Numbered from the stretch's first letter, positions 17,646 through 26,686 are shown. The stretch: 64,000 nucleotides of DNA from Anaerolineales bacterium (GCA_019637675.1 JAHBVE010000002.1:271797-335796), one strand, 5' to 3'. The notes: generated by a model from the sequence alone, not told the origin. Made by a program: numbers and translations.

Positions 17646-18002
17646 ATGGACAAGCTCATTATCAAAGATCTGCTCGTGCGCGGCATCATTGGCATCAACG
17701 ACTGGGAGCGCACCACCCCACAAGACATACTCATCAACATCGAGATCAAGGCTGATCTTAAGAAGGCCGGCGAGACCGACGACATTGACCATAGCGTGAA
17801 CTACCGCACGGTCGCCAAGCAGGTCATTGCCCACACCGAAACGGCGCAGCGGCTGACGGTTGAAGCTCTGGCCGAAGACATCGCCAAGATCTGCCTGGCC
17901 CAGCCCGGTGCACGCGCTGCCAAGGTGCGGGTGGAAAAACCCGGCGCACTGCGTTTTGCCAGTTCGGTGGGCGCCGAGATCAAACGAGAAGCCGGTGACT
18001 GA
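17646..18002 (+). CDS. folB: Dihydroneopterin aldolase FolB
   Basis: The 118-residue protein begins MDKLIIKDLLVRGIIGINDWE, the family start, with the glutamate-containing DWERTTPQDILINIEI block, VNYRTVAKQVIAHTE and a terminal KVRVEKPGALRFASSVGAEI. FolB converts 7,8-dihydroneopterin to 6-hydroxymethyl-dihydropterin and glycolaldehyde. It sits 2 bases after the pteridine reductase-like gene and overlaps folK by 8 bases, so the three are one operon. Confidence 0.95.
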   Translation: MDKLIIKDLLVRGIIGINDWERTTPQDILINIEIKADLKKAGETDDIDHSVNYRTVAKQVIAHTETAQRLTVEALAEDIAKICLAQPGARAAKVRVEKPGALRFASSVGAEIKREAGD

Positions 18003-18495
18003 GTATTCAGCCTATATTGGCCTTGGCTCCAATATCAAGCCTGATACGAATCTCAAACAAGCTGCCCGCGCCCTGAGCGAACCCGGCCAGCCCGGCAACA
18101 CCTTGTTGCTGGCAGCCAGCTCCGTATGGAAGTCGCCGCCTCTGGGCAGCGAGGGGCCGCAGTTCCTCAACGCGGCGGCTCAGCTGCGTACGCAGCTGAG
18201 CGCCGACGAACTGCGCAGCTACCTGCGCAGCCTGGAAGCTGCGCAGGGGCGCATGCGCACAGACGACCGCAACGCCCCGCGCACCCTTGACCTCGACCTG
18301 CTGCTCTACGAAGGCCAGGAAATGGATCGCGACATCTGGGATGCCGCTCACATTGCCGCCCCGCTCAGTGAGTTGCTGCCCGATTACAAAAGCCCGGTCA
18401 CCAGCGAAACCCTGACCGATGCCACGGCACGCTTGCTGGAAAACCAGCCTGCCAAACGCACAAATCATCAACTGCTCGACAAACTGGATAAATAA
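17995..18495 (+). CDS. folK: Dihydropterin pyrophosphokinase FolK
   Basis: The 166-residue protein starts at GTG 17995 (VTEYSAYIGLGSNIKPD); no ATG fits, and longer frames run through folB. Family marks are YIGLGSN, SSVWKSPPLGSEGPQFLNAA and RNAPRTLDLDLLLY (Mg/ATP site). It transfers pyrophosphate from ATP to 6-hydroxymethyl-dihydropterin, the step before dihydropteroate synthase. The start overlaps folB by 8 bases, which indicates coupled translation. A two-way terminator follows. Confidence 0.94.
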   Translation: MTEYSAYIGLGSNIKPDTNLKQAARALSEPGQPGNTLLLAASSVWKSPPLGSEGPQFLNAAAQLRTQLSADELRSYLRSLEAAQGRMRTDDRNAPRTLDLDLLLYEGQEMDRDIWDAAHIAAPLSELLPDYKSPVTSETLTDATARLLENQPAKRTNHQLLDKLDK

Positions 18496-18530
18496 AAACA
18501 GCCTGCACATCGGGCAGGCTGTTTGGTCTT
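18493..18530. terminator. Bidirectional terminator between folK and the Flp pilin gene
   Basis: ACAGCCTGC (18498-18506) and GCAGGCTGT (18514-18522) form a perfect 9-bp stem with a 7-base loop. The reverse strand has the better T tract (TTTTTATTT), ending the flp transcript; the forward side, TTGGTCTTT, is weaker and ends the fol operon. Confidence 0.75.
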
Positions 18531-18541
18531 TGGTTCAAAGG

Positions 18542-18688
18542 TCACAGGTTGTTCAGAACGTAATCATACAAGCTGTTCGTAATACCGTCTGACAAGAAAG
18601 TCAGGGCAACAATGCTTAGGATCGCGAGGAATACGATAATGACCGCGTATTCAACCACACCCTGCCCGAGTTCTTTTTTGGTCCACAT
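18542..18688 (-). CDS. flp: Flp-type pilin, copy distant from the Tad locus
   Basis: The 48-residue prepilin starts MWTKKELGQGVVEYAVIIV. The prepilin peptidase motif is G8-QGVVEY (cleavage after G8, conserved E-Y), followed by a single hydrophobic helix and a short polar tail LSDGITNSLYDYVLNNL. AGGAGGT precedes ATG 18688. It is the building block of a Flp/Tad pilus; the assembly genes lie 2 kb away and include a second pilin. It is downstream of folE, separated by a hairpin that contains the folE stop. Confidence 0.9.
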   Translation of the reverse strand: MWTKKELGQGVVEYAVIIVFLAILSIVALTFLSDGITNSLYDYVLNNL

Positions 18689-18740
18689 ATAGACCTCCTG
18701 ATAGCCGCAGCTACCAGTACCATAATACTACACCAGCCAT

Positions 18741-18762
18741 TAACTGCACGAAATTGCAGTTA
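18741..18762 (-). other. Stem-loop at the folE stop codon
   Basis: TAACTGCA and TGCAGTTA are perfect 8-bp arms with a 6-base loop, and the first arm holds the folE stop. There is no T tract, so it is more likely a 3'-end stabiliser or processing site between folE and flp than a terminator. Confidence 0.45.
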
Positions 18763-19389
18763 GAAATTCAAGCGCTCTGCCCCGCGCGCCAGATTGTCGA
18801 GGAACTCCTGCCGGGTAGATGGATTCGCTCGGAAGCTGCCCACCATCGTGGAAGTGGTCATGCGCGCGTCATGCTTCTTGACCCCCCGCATCATGGAGCA
18901 CATGTGCAACGCTTCCACAACCACCCCTGCCCCCAACGGGTCGATCGCTCCACACAGGAAATCAGCGATCTGCCGCGTCAGGCGCTCCTGCACCTGCAAA
19001 CGCCGCGAGAACATGTCCACGATCCGCGGGATCTTGGACAGGCCGATCACCTTACCACGCGGGATATACGCCACATGCGCACGCCCGATAAAGGGCAACA
19101 TGTGGTGTTCGCATAGACTGAAGAACTCAATGTCGCGCACAATGACCATGTCATCGTACTCAACCTCGAACAGAGCATTATTGATGAGCTTGACCGGGTC
19201 GGTGCGGTATCCCGCCAACAGCTCGCTGTATGCGCGCGCCACCCGCCCGGGCGTCCCCTGCAACCCTTCACGCTCGGGGTCCTCACCTACCGCAGCCAGG
19301 ATCTTGGAAACCGCCTCCTCAATGGGTGGCAGGTTGACCTCGCCTTCCAGCAACTGGGCAGCGTCGTACACGCGCTTGGCTGAACTCAT
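18760..19389 (-). CDS. folE: GTP cyclohydrolase I FolE
   Basis: The 209-residue protein has a family core with [20 protein letters not shown]-like N-terminal block, zinc ligands in [21 protein letters not shown] and in [19 protein letters not shown], and the [20 protein letters not shown] segment. It makes dihydroneopterin triphosphate from GTP, the first step of tetrahydrofolate synthesis, completing the nearby folB/folK steps. It starts 3 bases after the hpf stop, so it may be expressed from the hpf promoter. Confidence 0.96.
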   Translation of the reverse strand: MSSAKRVYDAAQLLEGEVNLPPIEEAVSKILAAVGEDPEREGLQGTPGRVARAYSELLAGYRTDPVKLINNALFEVEYDDMVIVRDIEFFSLCEHHMLPFIGRAHVAYIPRGKVIGLSKIPRIVDMFSRRLQVQERLTRQIADFLCGAIDPLGAGVVVEALHMCSMMRGVKKHDARMTTSTMVGSFRANPSTRQEFLDNLARGAERLNF

Positions 19390-19392
19390 GAT

Positions 19393-19953
19393 CTAGGCCA
19401 ATTCCGTATTGATCAGGCCGTAGTCGCCATCGCCGCGGCGATACAGCACGCTGACGCTGCTGGTTTCCATGTCATAGAAGATAAAGAAGTTCTGGTGCCC
19501 CAGCAAACGCATCTGCTCGATCGCCTCTGCTTCGCTCATCGGGTGCAGCAAGAATTTCTTGCGGCGCACCACCTGCTCTTCCGCCTCTTCTTCATACAAG
19601 GCCTCCACCTCGGCCTGGGCCTCCTCGCTCAGCGAAGCGCCATCCCCCTTGCCGCGATAGTGTTTGCCCTTGTAACGTTCGATCTGGCGCTGAATACGTT
19701 CCAAGGCAGAGTCAAATGCCGTCTGGATCTGATCGCTCTTGTCTTCAGAGCGCAGAACGAACTTCTTGCCGCGCAGCGTGATCTGGGCCTTGTAACGGTG
19801 GCCGGCTTCACGCGCCGAAGCACGGTGGCTCAGATCAACGCGCGCGTCTTCGAGATCAATATACCGGTCGAGTTTGGCAGCCCGCGATTCCACATATTCG
19901 TTCAAGGCATCATCAATCGTCAGATCGTGGCCAAAGAGTTCTACGTTTAGCAT
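19393..19953 (-). CDS. hpf: Ribosome hibernation promoting factor, long form
   Basis: The 186-residue protein has an N-terminal S30AE domain (1-105: LTIDDALNEYVESRAAKLDR, KKFVLRSEDK, AFDSALERIQRQIERYKGK) that binds the small subunit. After an acidic linker comes a C-terminal dimerisation domain (KKFLLHPMSEAEAIEQMRLL, FIFYDMETSSVSVLYRR). The long form joins two ribosomes into 100S dimers in stationary phase or stress. ATG 19953 follows a GGAGG ribosome site. Confidence 0.96.
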   Translation of the reverse strand: MLNVELFGHDLTIDDALNEYVESRAAKLDRYIDLEDARVDLSHRASAREAGHRYKAQITLRGKKFVLRSEDKSDQIQTAFDSALERIQRQIERYKGKHYRGKGDGASLSEEAQAEVEALYEEEAEEQVVRRKKFLLHPMSEAEAIEQMRLLGHQNFFIFYDMETSSVSVLYRRGDGDYGLINTELA

Positions 19954-19992
19954 GGCAGCCTCCAGAGGGAATGATTGGATTTCTACAAAACT

Positions 19993-20022
19993 AGTTTACC
20001 AAAACGCGGCTACGACCAACAA
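19993..20022 (-). promoter_or_regulatory. Putative hpf promoter
   Basis: On the reverse strand TTGTTG (20017-20022), an 18-base spacer and TAAACT (19993-19998, preceded by TGG as in extended -10 boxes) give a start about 35 bases before hpf. Confidence 0.55.
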
Positions 20023-20032
20023 AGTGCAATTG

Positions 20033-20719
20033 TCACAAGGTTCTTGCCAGGGCAAGGACATACACAGAATTCGCTCCAGCCGCCCGCAGCGCCCGGGCCG
20101 CCGCATGCGCGGTGGCCCCGCTGGTGATGATGTCGTCCACAAGCAGCACGCGGCGGCCTGCCACAGCCGCATCACCTGCAAAAGCGCCGTGCACATTGGC
20201 CCAGCGTTGTTCCAGTTGCAGGTCCATCTGCGGCAGGGTGTCGCGTTGGCGTTGCAAGGCGCCTGCCGCCAGCGGCAGGCCCACCTGCAGCGCCAGCGGA
20301 GCAGCCAGTAGCTCGACCGGGTTATAGCCGCGCTGCGCCTGGCGGCGCACGCTCAATGGCACGGGTATCACCAGCTCTACGCCCCATCGTGGCGGGAGTG
20401 CAGCCGCCATATACGCGCTGAGCACTGCGCCCAGATCCTTGTTGCGCTTATGCTTGAGCTTCAATATGGCTCGGCGCAGCACGCCGCCATAGCTGCTCCA
20501 GGCCCGCGCCTGGGTGAAGGCAAAGTATCGCCCCTGGCAGGCCGGACACTCAGCCTGTGGTTCGGGCAGCGGGTAACCGCAGTGACCGCAAACAGGCTCT
20601 TGCAACACATGGGTCTGTGCCGCGCACTCTGCACACCACACCGAGCCGAGAGCACCGCAGCCGGCACAGCGGGCTGGGAATAGCCAGCCGACCGCAGCAG
20701 CCCCTATTCGATTGAACAT
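20033..20719 (-). CDS. comF: ComF-family phosphoribosyltransferase-like protein
   Basis: The 228-residue protein has an N-terminal double zinc-ribbon (CAGCGALGSVWCAECA, CGHCGYPLPEPQAECPACQ). A type I phosphoribosyltransferase domain follows, with the PRPP motif VLLVDDIITSGATAHAAA and PVPLSVRRQAQRGYNPVELL. ComF proteins are needed for DNA uptake during natural transformation in several bacteria; the exact activity is unsettled. It starts 3 bases after tadC, at the 3' end of the Tad pilus block. Confidence 0.93.
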   Translation of the reverse strand: MFNRIGAAAVGWLFPARCAGCGALGSVWCAECAAQTHVLQEPVCGHCGYPLPEPQAECPACQGRYFAFTQARAWSSYGGVLRRAILKLKHKRNKDLGAVLSAYMAAALPPRWGVELVIPVPLSVRRQAQRGYNPVELLAAPLALQVGLPLAAGALQRQRDTLPQMDLQLEQRWANVHGAFAGDAAVAGRRVLLVDDIITSGATAHAAARALRAAGANSVYVLALARTL

Positions 20720-20722
20720 TTG

Positions 20723-21664
20723 TTAGAAGAACGCGCCTGAACGCATGATCTGCAGTGCGGCTGGCCCCAACAAGATGATCATGATCGTGGGAAAGATAAG
20801 GAAAGCCATCGGCAGCAGCATTTTCACCGGGGCCTTTTGAGCATTCTCTTCGGCGCGCTGGCGGCGTTTGATGCGCATGGAGTCCGACTGTACTCGCAAC
20901 ACACGCGCCATGCTGACACCCAGCTGTTCGCTCTGGATCACCGCCGCCACAAACGTATTGATCTCATCCACGCCCAAGCGGGCCGACATATCCCGCAATG
21001 CTTCGCGGCGGAGCTTGCCCAGCTGGATCTCTTGCAATACGCGGGCAAAAGCACGCGCCAGGTCGTTGTCCCACTTCTCCACCACTTTGCGCATGGCCGC
21101 ATCAAACCCAAGACCGGCCTCCACGCAGATGGTGAGCAGATCCATCGCATCGGGCATGGCCTTGGTGACTTCGGTTTGGCGGCGACGCACGCTCCGGTTC
21201 AGCAGCATATTGGGAAGAAAGAAGCCAATAAAGATCGAGCCGCCGATGATCAACATCGAAGTCAGGGCAAAGGGCGAAGTTGTGGGCGACAGCGAGAACA
21301 CAAAGAACATCAAGGCGCCCAGCCCCAAGCCAAACACCAGACGGGATGCGAGGAACACCGTAGGCTCCAGCCAACGCGGGGTGCCGGCCATATCCAGCTG
21401 GCGGCGAGTCTCAGTGATCGCGTTTTGCGGGGTAAAGCGCTGCGCCAACTCGCCAAAGCGCTGGGCTGCCGGGTAGACCACACGCTCCATGAATGGCTGG
21501 GAAAGCTCGATCTCTTCCAGGCTGGTGATCTCGCCGCGCTCTGCGTACTCAGCCAGACGGCGAGACAGCGTATCCCCGCCCCGGCTCTCGCGTAGCCCCA
21601 ATACCACCAGGGCGATCGCCCCGGCGATGACTATGAACAATAAGAGAAGCGCGATCCACATCAT
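20723..21664 (-). CDS. tadC: Tad pilus inner-membrane platform protein TadC
   Basis: The 313-residue protein has an N-terminal anchor, a T2SSF cytoplasmic domain with KAMPDAMDLLTICVEAGLGF, LARAFARVLQEIQLGKLRRE, VIQSEQLGVSMARVLRVQSD and RRQRAEENAQKAPVKMLLP, and C-terminal membrane helices. It pairs with TadB as the platform on which the CpaF ATPase acts. It lies 2 bases after tadB. Confidence 0.93.
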   Translation of the reverse strand: MMWIALLLLFIVIAGAIALVVLGLRESRGGDTLSRRLAEYAERGEITSLEEIELSQPFMERVVYPAAQRFGELAQRFTPQNAITETRRQLDMAGTPRWLEPTVFLASRLVFGLGLGALMFFVFSLSPTTSPFALTSMLIIGGSIFIGFFLPNMLLNRSVRRRQTEVTKAMPDAMDLLTICVEAGLGFDAAMRKVVEKWDNDLARAFARVLQEIQLGKLRREALRDMSARLGVDEINTFVAAVIQSEQLGVSMARVLRVQSDSMRIKRRQRAEENAQKAPVKMLLPMAFLIFPTIMIILLGPAALQIMRSGAFF

Positions 21665-21666
21665 GG

Positions 21667-22635
21667 CTAGATCTCTACCGTGCCAACTTTATCCAATACA
21701 AAGTATCCGATCACCAGCATGACGCCTGATATACCAAGCAACACATAGCCGCACAAAACCGGCTCCTGGAAGAACTCCATCATGTACTCGCGGTTGAGGC
21801 CCCACAACGCCAACCCCAGGGCCACAGGCATCAGCGCCAGAAAACGGCCAGAGTACTTGACCTGGGCAGTGATCGCGCGCATCTCGCCCTGAATGCGAAT
21901 ACGCTCGCGCACCGTGTGCGAAATGGTGTCGAGGATCTCAGCCAGGTTTCCACCCACTTCACGCTGAATATTGATGGCAGTGATAGCCAGGTCCAGATCT
22001 TCGCTAGCGATACGGCGCTGTAGGTTTTCCAACGCAGTCTCCATCGAAACACCTAGCTGCATCTCTTGCACTACGCGACGGAACTCATCGCTGATCGGCG
22101 AGGGTAGTTCGCGGCTCACCGCCTCCATTGCCTGCAAGGCGGAGAAGCCCGTGCGCAAACCATTGACCATCAGGTTCAGCATATCCGGTAGCTGATCATT
22201 AAATTTTTGCAGGCGCTTGGACTGCTGGAAGCCAACAAAGATGCGCGGAATGAACAGGCCAAAGATCAGGCCGACAATTGCAAAGAACCACGAGCCGTCA
22301 AAGAAAAAGAACGAGAACAACGCCGTAAAAACGCTGGAGAACATCATCAGAATGATGTACTCGCCAGATTTGAGTTTGATATCTGCCCGCGCAAGCTCAC
22401 GCGAGATGTTGTCGCCAAAGCTGGTGGTAGCGACCCGCTCGTTGACCCAATTTGTCAGCGCCGAGTTCTTGCCTTGCCCCAGCTCAGCCTGCTCCAGTTT
22501 GACTTCCTTCTCGGCCAGGTAGCCTTCCAGGCGCCGGTCCACCAGAGAGCGTTCGCTGCGCAGCGTGACCACCAGGCCAACGATGAACAGGATCACCGCA
22601 ATTGCAATTCCAGACCAAAGGATCCAAACAGGCAT
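21667..22635 (-). CDS. tadB: Tad pilus inner-membrane platform protein TadB
   Basis: The 322-residue protein has two N-terminal hydrophobic regions, a T2SSF domain (LPDMLNLMVNGLRTGFSALQAM, VVQEMQLGVSMETALENLQR, LAITAINIQREVGGNLAEIL) and a C-terminal helix pair. TadB forms the assembly platform with TadC. It follows cpaF by 3 bases in the same operon. Confidence 0.93.
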   Translation of the reverse strand: MPVWILWSGIAIAVILFIVGLVVTLRSERSLVDRRLEGYLAEKEVKLEQAELGQGKNSALTNWVNERVATTSFGDNISRELARADIKLKSGEYIILMMFSSVFTALFSFFFFDGSWFFAIVGLIFGLFIPRIFVGFQQSKRLQKFNDQLPDMLNLMVNGLRTGFSALQAMEAVSRELPSPISDEFRRVVQEMQLGVSMETALENLQRRIASEDLDLAITAINIQREVGGNLAEILDTISHTVRERIRIQGEMRAITAQVKYSGRFLALMPVALGLALWGLNREYMMEFFQEPVLCGYVLLGISGVMLVIGYFVLDKVGTVEI

Positions 22636-22638
22636 GGC

Positions 22639-24078
22639 TTAATACCGTGGGCGCTGGCCGATACCAAAAATGCTGGGCGGCAGATGAATGCCTGCATCTT
22701 CGACCCGGCTTAGGAAGTTGGGGCGCAGACCCGTGGAGCGCAGCTGGCCGATCACTTTGCCATCCTCATATCCGCTCTGCTCAAATTGGAAGATGTCGGT
22801 GAGTGTGATCACATCACCTTCCATGCCTACCACCTCAGTGATATTGACCACCTTGCGGGAGCCGTCACGCTGGCGGTCCACCTGCACCACCAGATCAATA
22901 GCGGAGGCGATCTGTTCACGGATCGCCCGCACCGGCAGGTCATAGCCTGCCATCAAGGTCATGGTCTCCAGGCGGGCCAGGGTATCGCGCGGGCTGTTGG
23001 CATGCGCCGTGGTCATTGAGCCGTCATGGCCGGTGTTCATCGCCTGGAGCATGTCCAGCGCCTCACCGGCGCGAATTTCACCCACAATGATGCGGTCAGG
23101 GCGCATACGCAGGGCATTCACCACCAGTTGCTGTGCATTAATTTCGCCCTTGCCCTCAATATTGGCGGGGCGGGTTTCCAACGTCACAACATGCTCTTGA
23201 CGCAGCTGCAACTCAGCCGCATTTTCAATGGTGACAATACGCTGGTCACTCGGAATGAAACTGGAAAGCACGTTGAGCAAGGTGGTTTTGCCGGAGCCGG
23301 TACCACCCGAGATCACCACGTTGAGGTTGGCCTCCACACACGCCTTCAAGAACAAGACTGATTCAGTCGTTAGCGAACCAAACTCGATCAGCTGCTCAAC
23401 CGTGATCGGGTCTTTCGAAAACATACGGATGGTCAACGTTGGCCCCACCAGCGAGATCGGCGGGATGACCGCATTCACGCGTGAGCCATCCGGCAGACGC
23501 GCATCCACATAGGGGCTGGCTTCGTCGACGCGGCGGCCAAGCGGCGCCACAATGCGGTCAATGATGCGCATGACATGCTCATCGCTCTCGAAAGAGATCG
23601 GCGTGCGGTGCAGTTTGCCGCCGCGCTCTACATATACGTTTTTGTAACCATTCACCATGATTTCGGTGACGCTGCGGTCATCCAGCAGCGGCTGCAGCGG
23701 GCCGAAACCCAGGATCTCGGCGACGATCTGCTCGAACAGGCGCTGGCGCTCGGGACGGGAGAGTACCGTGTTCTCTTCGAGCAGGATCTGCTCGAAGAGC
23801 TCCTGAATGGTGCGGCGCACCTCGTCCTTCTTGATGTCGAGCGTAGGATCGAGCTCGGCCAGCAGACGGTTCTGCACGCGAGTTTTGAGGTCCATATAAC
23901 CACCCCGGCCGCCAGCAGCCGCAGGCTGGTTTATGCGGCGAGCGCGCAGGTTGCTCGGGCGCGCCTGGTTGTTGCCCAGTTCGCCCGTGGGGTCTTTCCG
24001 TTCAGGTTGTGCAGCAGGGGCTTGGCGCTGAGCTTCTTCAGCAGATTGGCCACGCTCCAAACGCCTCATCAGGGACAT
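22639..24078 (-). CDS. cpaF: Tad pilus assembly ATPase CpaF/TadA
   Basis: The 479-residue protein has a low-complexity basic N-terminus (1-60), then the secretion ATPase domain: [20 protein letters not shown], Walker [15 protein letters not shown], the Asp/His box region and [20 protein letters not shown] (Walker B-like). It powers Flp pilin polymerisation and possibly retraction. Start ATG 24078 is 15 bases after cpaE. The hexameric state is known for the family, not seen here. Confidence 0.95.
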   Translation of the reverse strand: MSLMRRLERGQSAEEAQRQAPAAQPERKDPTGELGNNQARPSNLRARRINQPAAAGGRGGYMDLKTRVQNRLLAELDPTLDIKKDEVRRTIQELFEQILLEENTVLSRPERQRLFEQIVAEILGFGPLQPLLDDRSVTEIMVNGYKNVYVERGGKLHRTPISFESDEHVMRIIDRIVAPLGRRVDEASPYVDARLPDGSRVNAVIPPISLVGPTLTIRMFSKDPITVEQLIEFGSLTTESVLFLKACVEANLNVVISGGTGSGKTTLLNVLSSFIPSDQRIVTIENAAELQLRQEHVVTLETRPANIEGKGEINAQQLVVNALRMRPDRIIVGEIRAGEALDMLQAMNTGHDGSMTTAHANSPRDTLARLETMTLMAGYDLPVRAIREQIASAIDLVVQVDRQRDGSRKVVNITEVVGMEGDVITLTDIFQFEQSGYEDGKVIGQLRSTGLRPNFLSRVEDAGIHLPPSIFGIGQRPRY

Positions 24079-24093
24079 ACTTCAGTCTCCAAA

Positions 24094-25323
24094 CTAGCCC
24101 ACTTCCAACTGGCTAGGCACTTGCGCTTTCAACTTCGCAACCAGCATGCTTGCCAGATCCGTTATGGCCTTAGCCACAGGCGTGCTGCTGTTACGCAACA
24201 CAAAGGGCTCGCCTCGATCCATTGCCGGCACTACGATCTTCTCTTCCAAGGGGATGACCGCAGCAACTTCCTTCTTGAAATTGTCGCGCACACGCTCTGC
24301 AGTGATGCTGCGGCGTTTATCGAAACGATTCATCACCAGAACGATCTGATCCTTTGAGATGCCTAATCCTTCAGCCAGGTCCAGAAAGAGGCGCGCATTC
24401 TTGATCGATGGAATGTCTTGTGTGATCAGCAGCACGACCATGCTGGCTGCGTCCAAAGCCGCCAACGTGAGGTCGTTCAGCGTGGAGCCGGTATCCACCA
24501 ACACATACGGGTACATACGGCTGAGGTAGTTCACCACTGCGCCAAACTGCTCTCCGCTCACAGAGTCGGCCTGCTCCGGGCGCATGGGCGCCGCCAGAAT
24601 GTGCACGCCGGAGCTTTCGTGGCGCACCAGCACTTCGCTCACCACCTCGCGGTCCAATTCATCCGTGCGCGGCGCCAGGTCGGCAACGTTATTGCGGCCC
24701 TGCTCATTGAAAAAGAACGACAGATCGCCAAACTGCAGGTTGCCGTCTACGGCCACCACGGTCTGGCCCTGCTGGCGCATGCTGACCGCCAAATTGGCGG
24801 TCAGCGTGGTCTTGCCGGTGCCGCCCTTGGGGCTGAATACGGTGATGACGTGACCTTGGTCGCCGGGCAGCAGCGTACCGCTGCCGCTCCCACTGCCCGC
24901 CTGGCCGCCGAAGCCGCTCGAGGCCAGCTTTTCCCGCTCGTTCCATGCCACGCGCCCGGCGCGGCGGATGGCCGCGGTGAGCTCGTCAACATCAATGGGC
25001 TTGGTGAGGAAGTCACGCGCCCCCGCCAACATGGCCCGGCGCATATAGTTGGAATCGCCCTGCACAGACAGGATCACGATCTGCGTATGCGGCACTTTTT
25101 TGCGAATAGCTTCAGTGGCGCTGATGCCGTCCATATCCGGCATGTTGATATCCATCAGCACAACGTCCGGCTGGGTTTCAATGGCTAGGTCAACACCCTC
25201 CAGGCCATTGCGCGAGGCGCCCACCACTTCGATCTGAGCATCGAACTGTAAGAGCTTGCGAATGTTCTCGCGTGTCTCGGCGATATCATCCACAATAAGG
25301 ACGCGTATTTTTTCTTCAGCCAT
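24094..25323 (-). CDS. cpaE: CpaE/TadZ-type receiver plus ParA-like ATPase
   Basis: The 409-residue protein has residues 1-125 as an intact receiver domain (VLIVDDIAETRENIRKLL, phospho-acceptor Asp in DVVLMDINMPDMDG, TKPIDVDELTAAIRRAGR). After a Gly/Ser linker comes a deviant ParA ATPase with VFSPKGGTGKTTLTANLAVS (both lysines present), YVLVDTGSTLND and VLVMNRFDKRRSI. TadZ/CpaE positions the pilus machine at a pole or other site. Many CpaE receivers are degenerate; here the Asp is kept, so phosphorylation by a kinase is possible. Confidence 0.92.
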   Translation of the reverse strand: MAEEKIRVLIVDDIAETRENIRKLLQFDAQIEVVGASRNGLEGVDLAIETQPDVVLMDINMPDMDGISATEAIRKKVPHTQIVILSVQGDSNYMRRAMLAGARDFLTKPIDVDELTAAIRRAGRVAWNEREKLASSGFGGQAGSGSGSGTLLPGDQGHVITVFSPKGGTGKTTLTANLAVSMRQQGQTVVAVDGNLQFGDLSFFFNEQGRNNVADLAPRTDELDREVVSEVLVRHESSGVHILAAPMRPEQADSVSGEQFGAVVNYLSRMYPYVLVDTGSTLNDLTLAALDAASMVVLLITQDIPSIKNARLFLDLAEGLGISKDQIVLVMNRFDKRRSITAERVRDNFKKEVAAVIPLEEKIVVPAMDRGEPFVLRNSSTPVAKAITDLASMLVAKLKAQVPSQLEVG

Positions 25324-25353
25324 CCTTGTGTTAACCGTTACTCTCTGCCAGGC

Positions 25354-26505
25354 TTACGGCTGTGCTGGCAGGGTCTGTTGTTGTTGGTCCTGTTGCGAAG
25401 GCGAGATCAGCTGGTCGATACGCGGAGTCAAGCCAAACGGCAGCTTGGACGGCACCGGGATGTTGTAGTTGTTCAACAGGAACTCGAGCGTCACTGCCTC
25501 TGTGCTGATCAGGCTGTCGTCACCCGTAGCGCGCAGCGCCAGGTTAAGCTGGGCGCCAGTGTAGATTAGATAGTTCAGCGTCACAGCATCTTGCGGAGTT
25601 ACGATCAGCGTGATGATGTCAGGCGGGTTAACTGGAGCCGGCACCTGCACTTCGGCGCCAGTGTTCGGGTCGATCGTGGTCGTGGTGGCCTGCTCAACTT
25701 CATTGCCGGCGCTGTCCGTGTACAAGTGGTTGCCTACATGCAGCACCACAATGTCTTGCAACAAGGTCTGGCTCACCAAGCGCGGGCGCTGCACCTCAGA
25801 CGGCACCGCGTAGAACGGCTGGCCGGTCTGCTCATCCACAAAACCATTGCCTAACTGTGCACTCGGGCCGCCATTGACCACCTGCGCCGTGAGCACGTTC
25901 ATTAGCTCATTCGTATCCACACTGGAGCTGGCCTGATCGCCGGTATTCTGTCCACCGGTCACCAGCGTGTTGCCTGGCTCAATAATGCCGGCCGTATTGT
26001 TAGGCGTCTGGGTCTGGAAGCCCTGGTCTATGTCGATCAGCAGCAACGTGGCGATCACATTCACATGGTCACCAGCGCGCAGGCCGTAGGCCAGGCTGGA
26101 GAAGCGGTCGATCGGGATCGGGAAGGCCACCATGCCCGCGGGGATGAGTAGCGCGGTATCAGAGCCACCCGCCTCCACCACCTCATTGTCCTCCGCCAGC
26201 ATGCTGGCGTTGAGCGGCGTGCCGGGCGTCAGGTCATAGCGAGATCGGCGGCCGGCCACGTCCGTAATGCTGGTGAACATGCCTTCGATCGTCTGGTCGG
26301 CCGGGTAGGCCAGCAGCCCCAGGTGCTCCGCCGTGATCAACGCGCCGCGGGCGATGGGTTGCACGACGATGACAATGTCCACCGTGCTGGCAGGCTGCTC
26401 CTGAGCGCCGCCGTTGGCGGTATCCAAATTGAGCACCGCATACAGAGCCACCAAAGCCAAAATGACCAGAATGGCCAGCACGATCAACAGTCTTCCTACA
26501 CGCAT
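25354..26505 (-). CDS. cpaB: Flp pilus assembly protein CpaB
   Basis: The 383-residue protein has an N-terminal anchor (5-26), then a SAF/CpaB domain (IVVQPIARGALITAEHLGLL, TPGTPLNASMLAED, GMVAFPIPIDRFSSLAYGLRAGDHVNVIA). A long insert and a C-terminal RcpC-like region (PPDIITLIVTPQDAVTLNYL) follow. In Gram-negatives CpaB helps the secretin; no secretin gene is present here, consistent with a single-membrane envelope. It is encoded between flp and cpaE. Confidence 0.92.
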   Translation of the reverse strand: MRVGRLLIVLAILVILALVALYAVLNLDTANGGAQEQPASTVDIVIVVQPIARGALITAEHLGLLAYPADQTIEGMFTSITDVAGRRSRYDLTPGTPLNASMLAEDNEVVEAGGSDTALLIPAGMVAFPIPIDRFSSLAYGLRAGDHVNVIATLLLIDIDQGFQTQTPNNTAGIIEPGNTLVTGGQNTGDQASSSVDTNELMNVLTAQVVNGGPSAQLGNGFVDEQTGQPFYAVPSEVQRPRLVSQTLLQDIVVLHVGNHLYTDSAGNEVEQATTTTIDPNTGAEVQVPAPVNPPDIITLIVTPQDAVTLNYLIYTGAQLNLALRATGDDSLISTEAVTLEFLLNNYNIPVPSKLPFGLTPRIDQLISPSQQDQQQQTLPAQP

Positions 26506-26631
26506 AGTTAAACCCTTTCGCCGCCTTAAATGAGCCCGAGGCCCGGCGCAGAAGTAGTCTACATGATATCAAGCCAATTTGCCAATCCCGCCCTGGTGCT
26601 ATACATTAAATAGCCAAATGGGCAGGAGACG

Positions 26632-26663
26632 AATGCAGCCCTGGCAATTGCCAGGGCTGCATT
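26632..26663. other. Perfect 32-bp palindrome between flp and cpaB
   Basis: The half AATGCAGCCCTGGCAA is followed directly by its exact reverse complement. In RNA this is a 14-16 bp stem with almost no loop, 24 bases after the flp stop. There is no T tract. It probably stabilises the abundant pilin message or causes partial termination before cpaB. Confidence 0.7.
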
Positions 26664-26686
26664 ACAAATGAAAGGTCTCCAAACGA

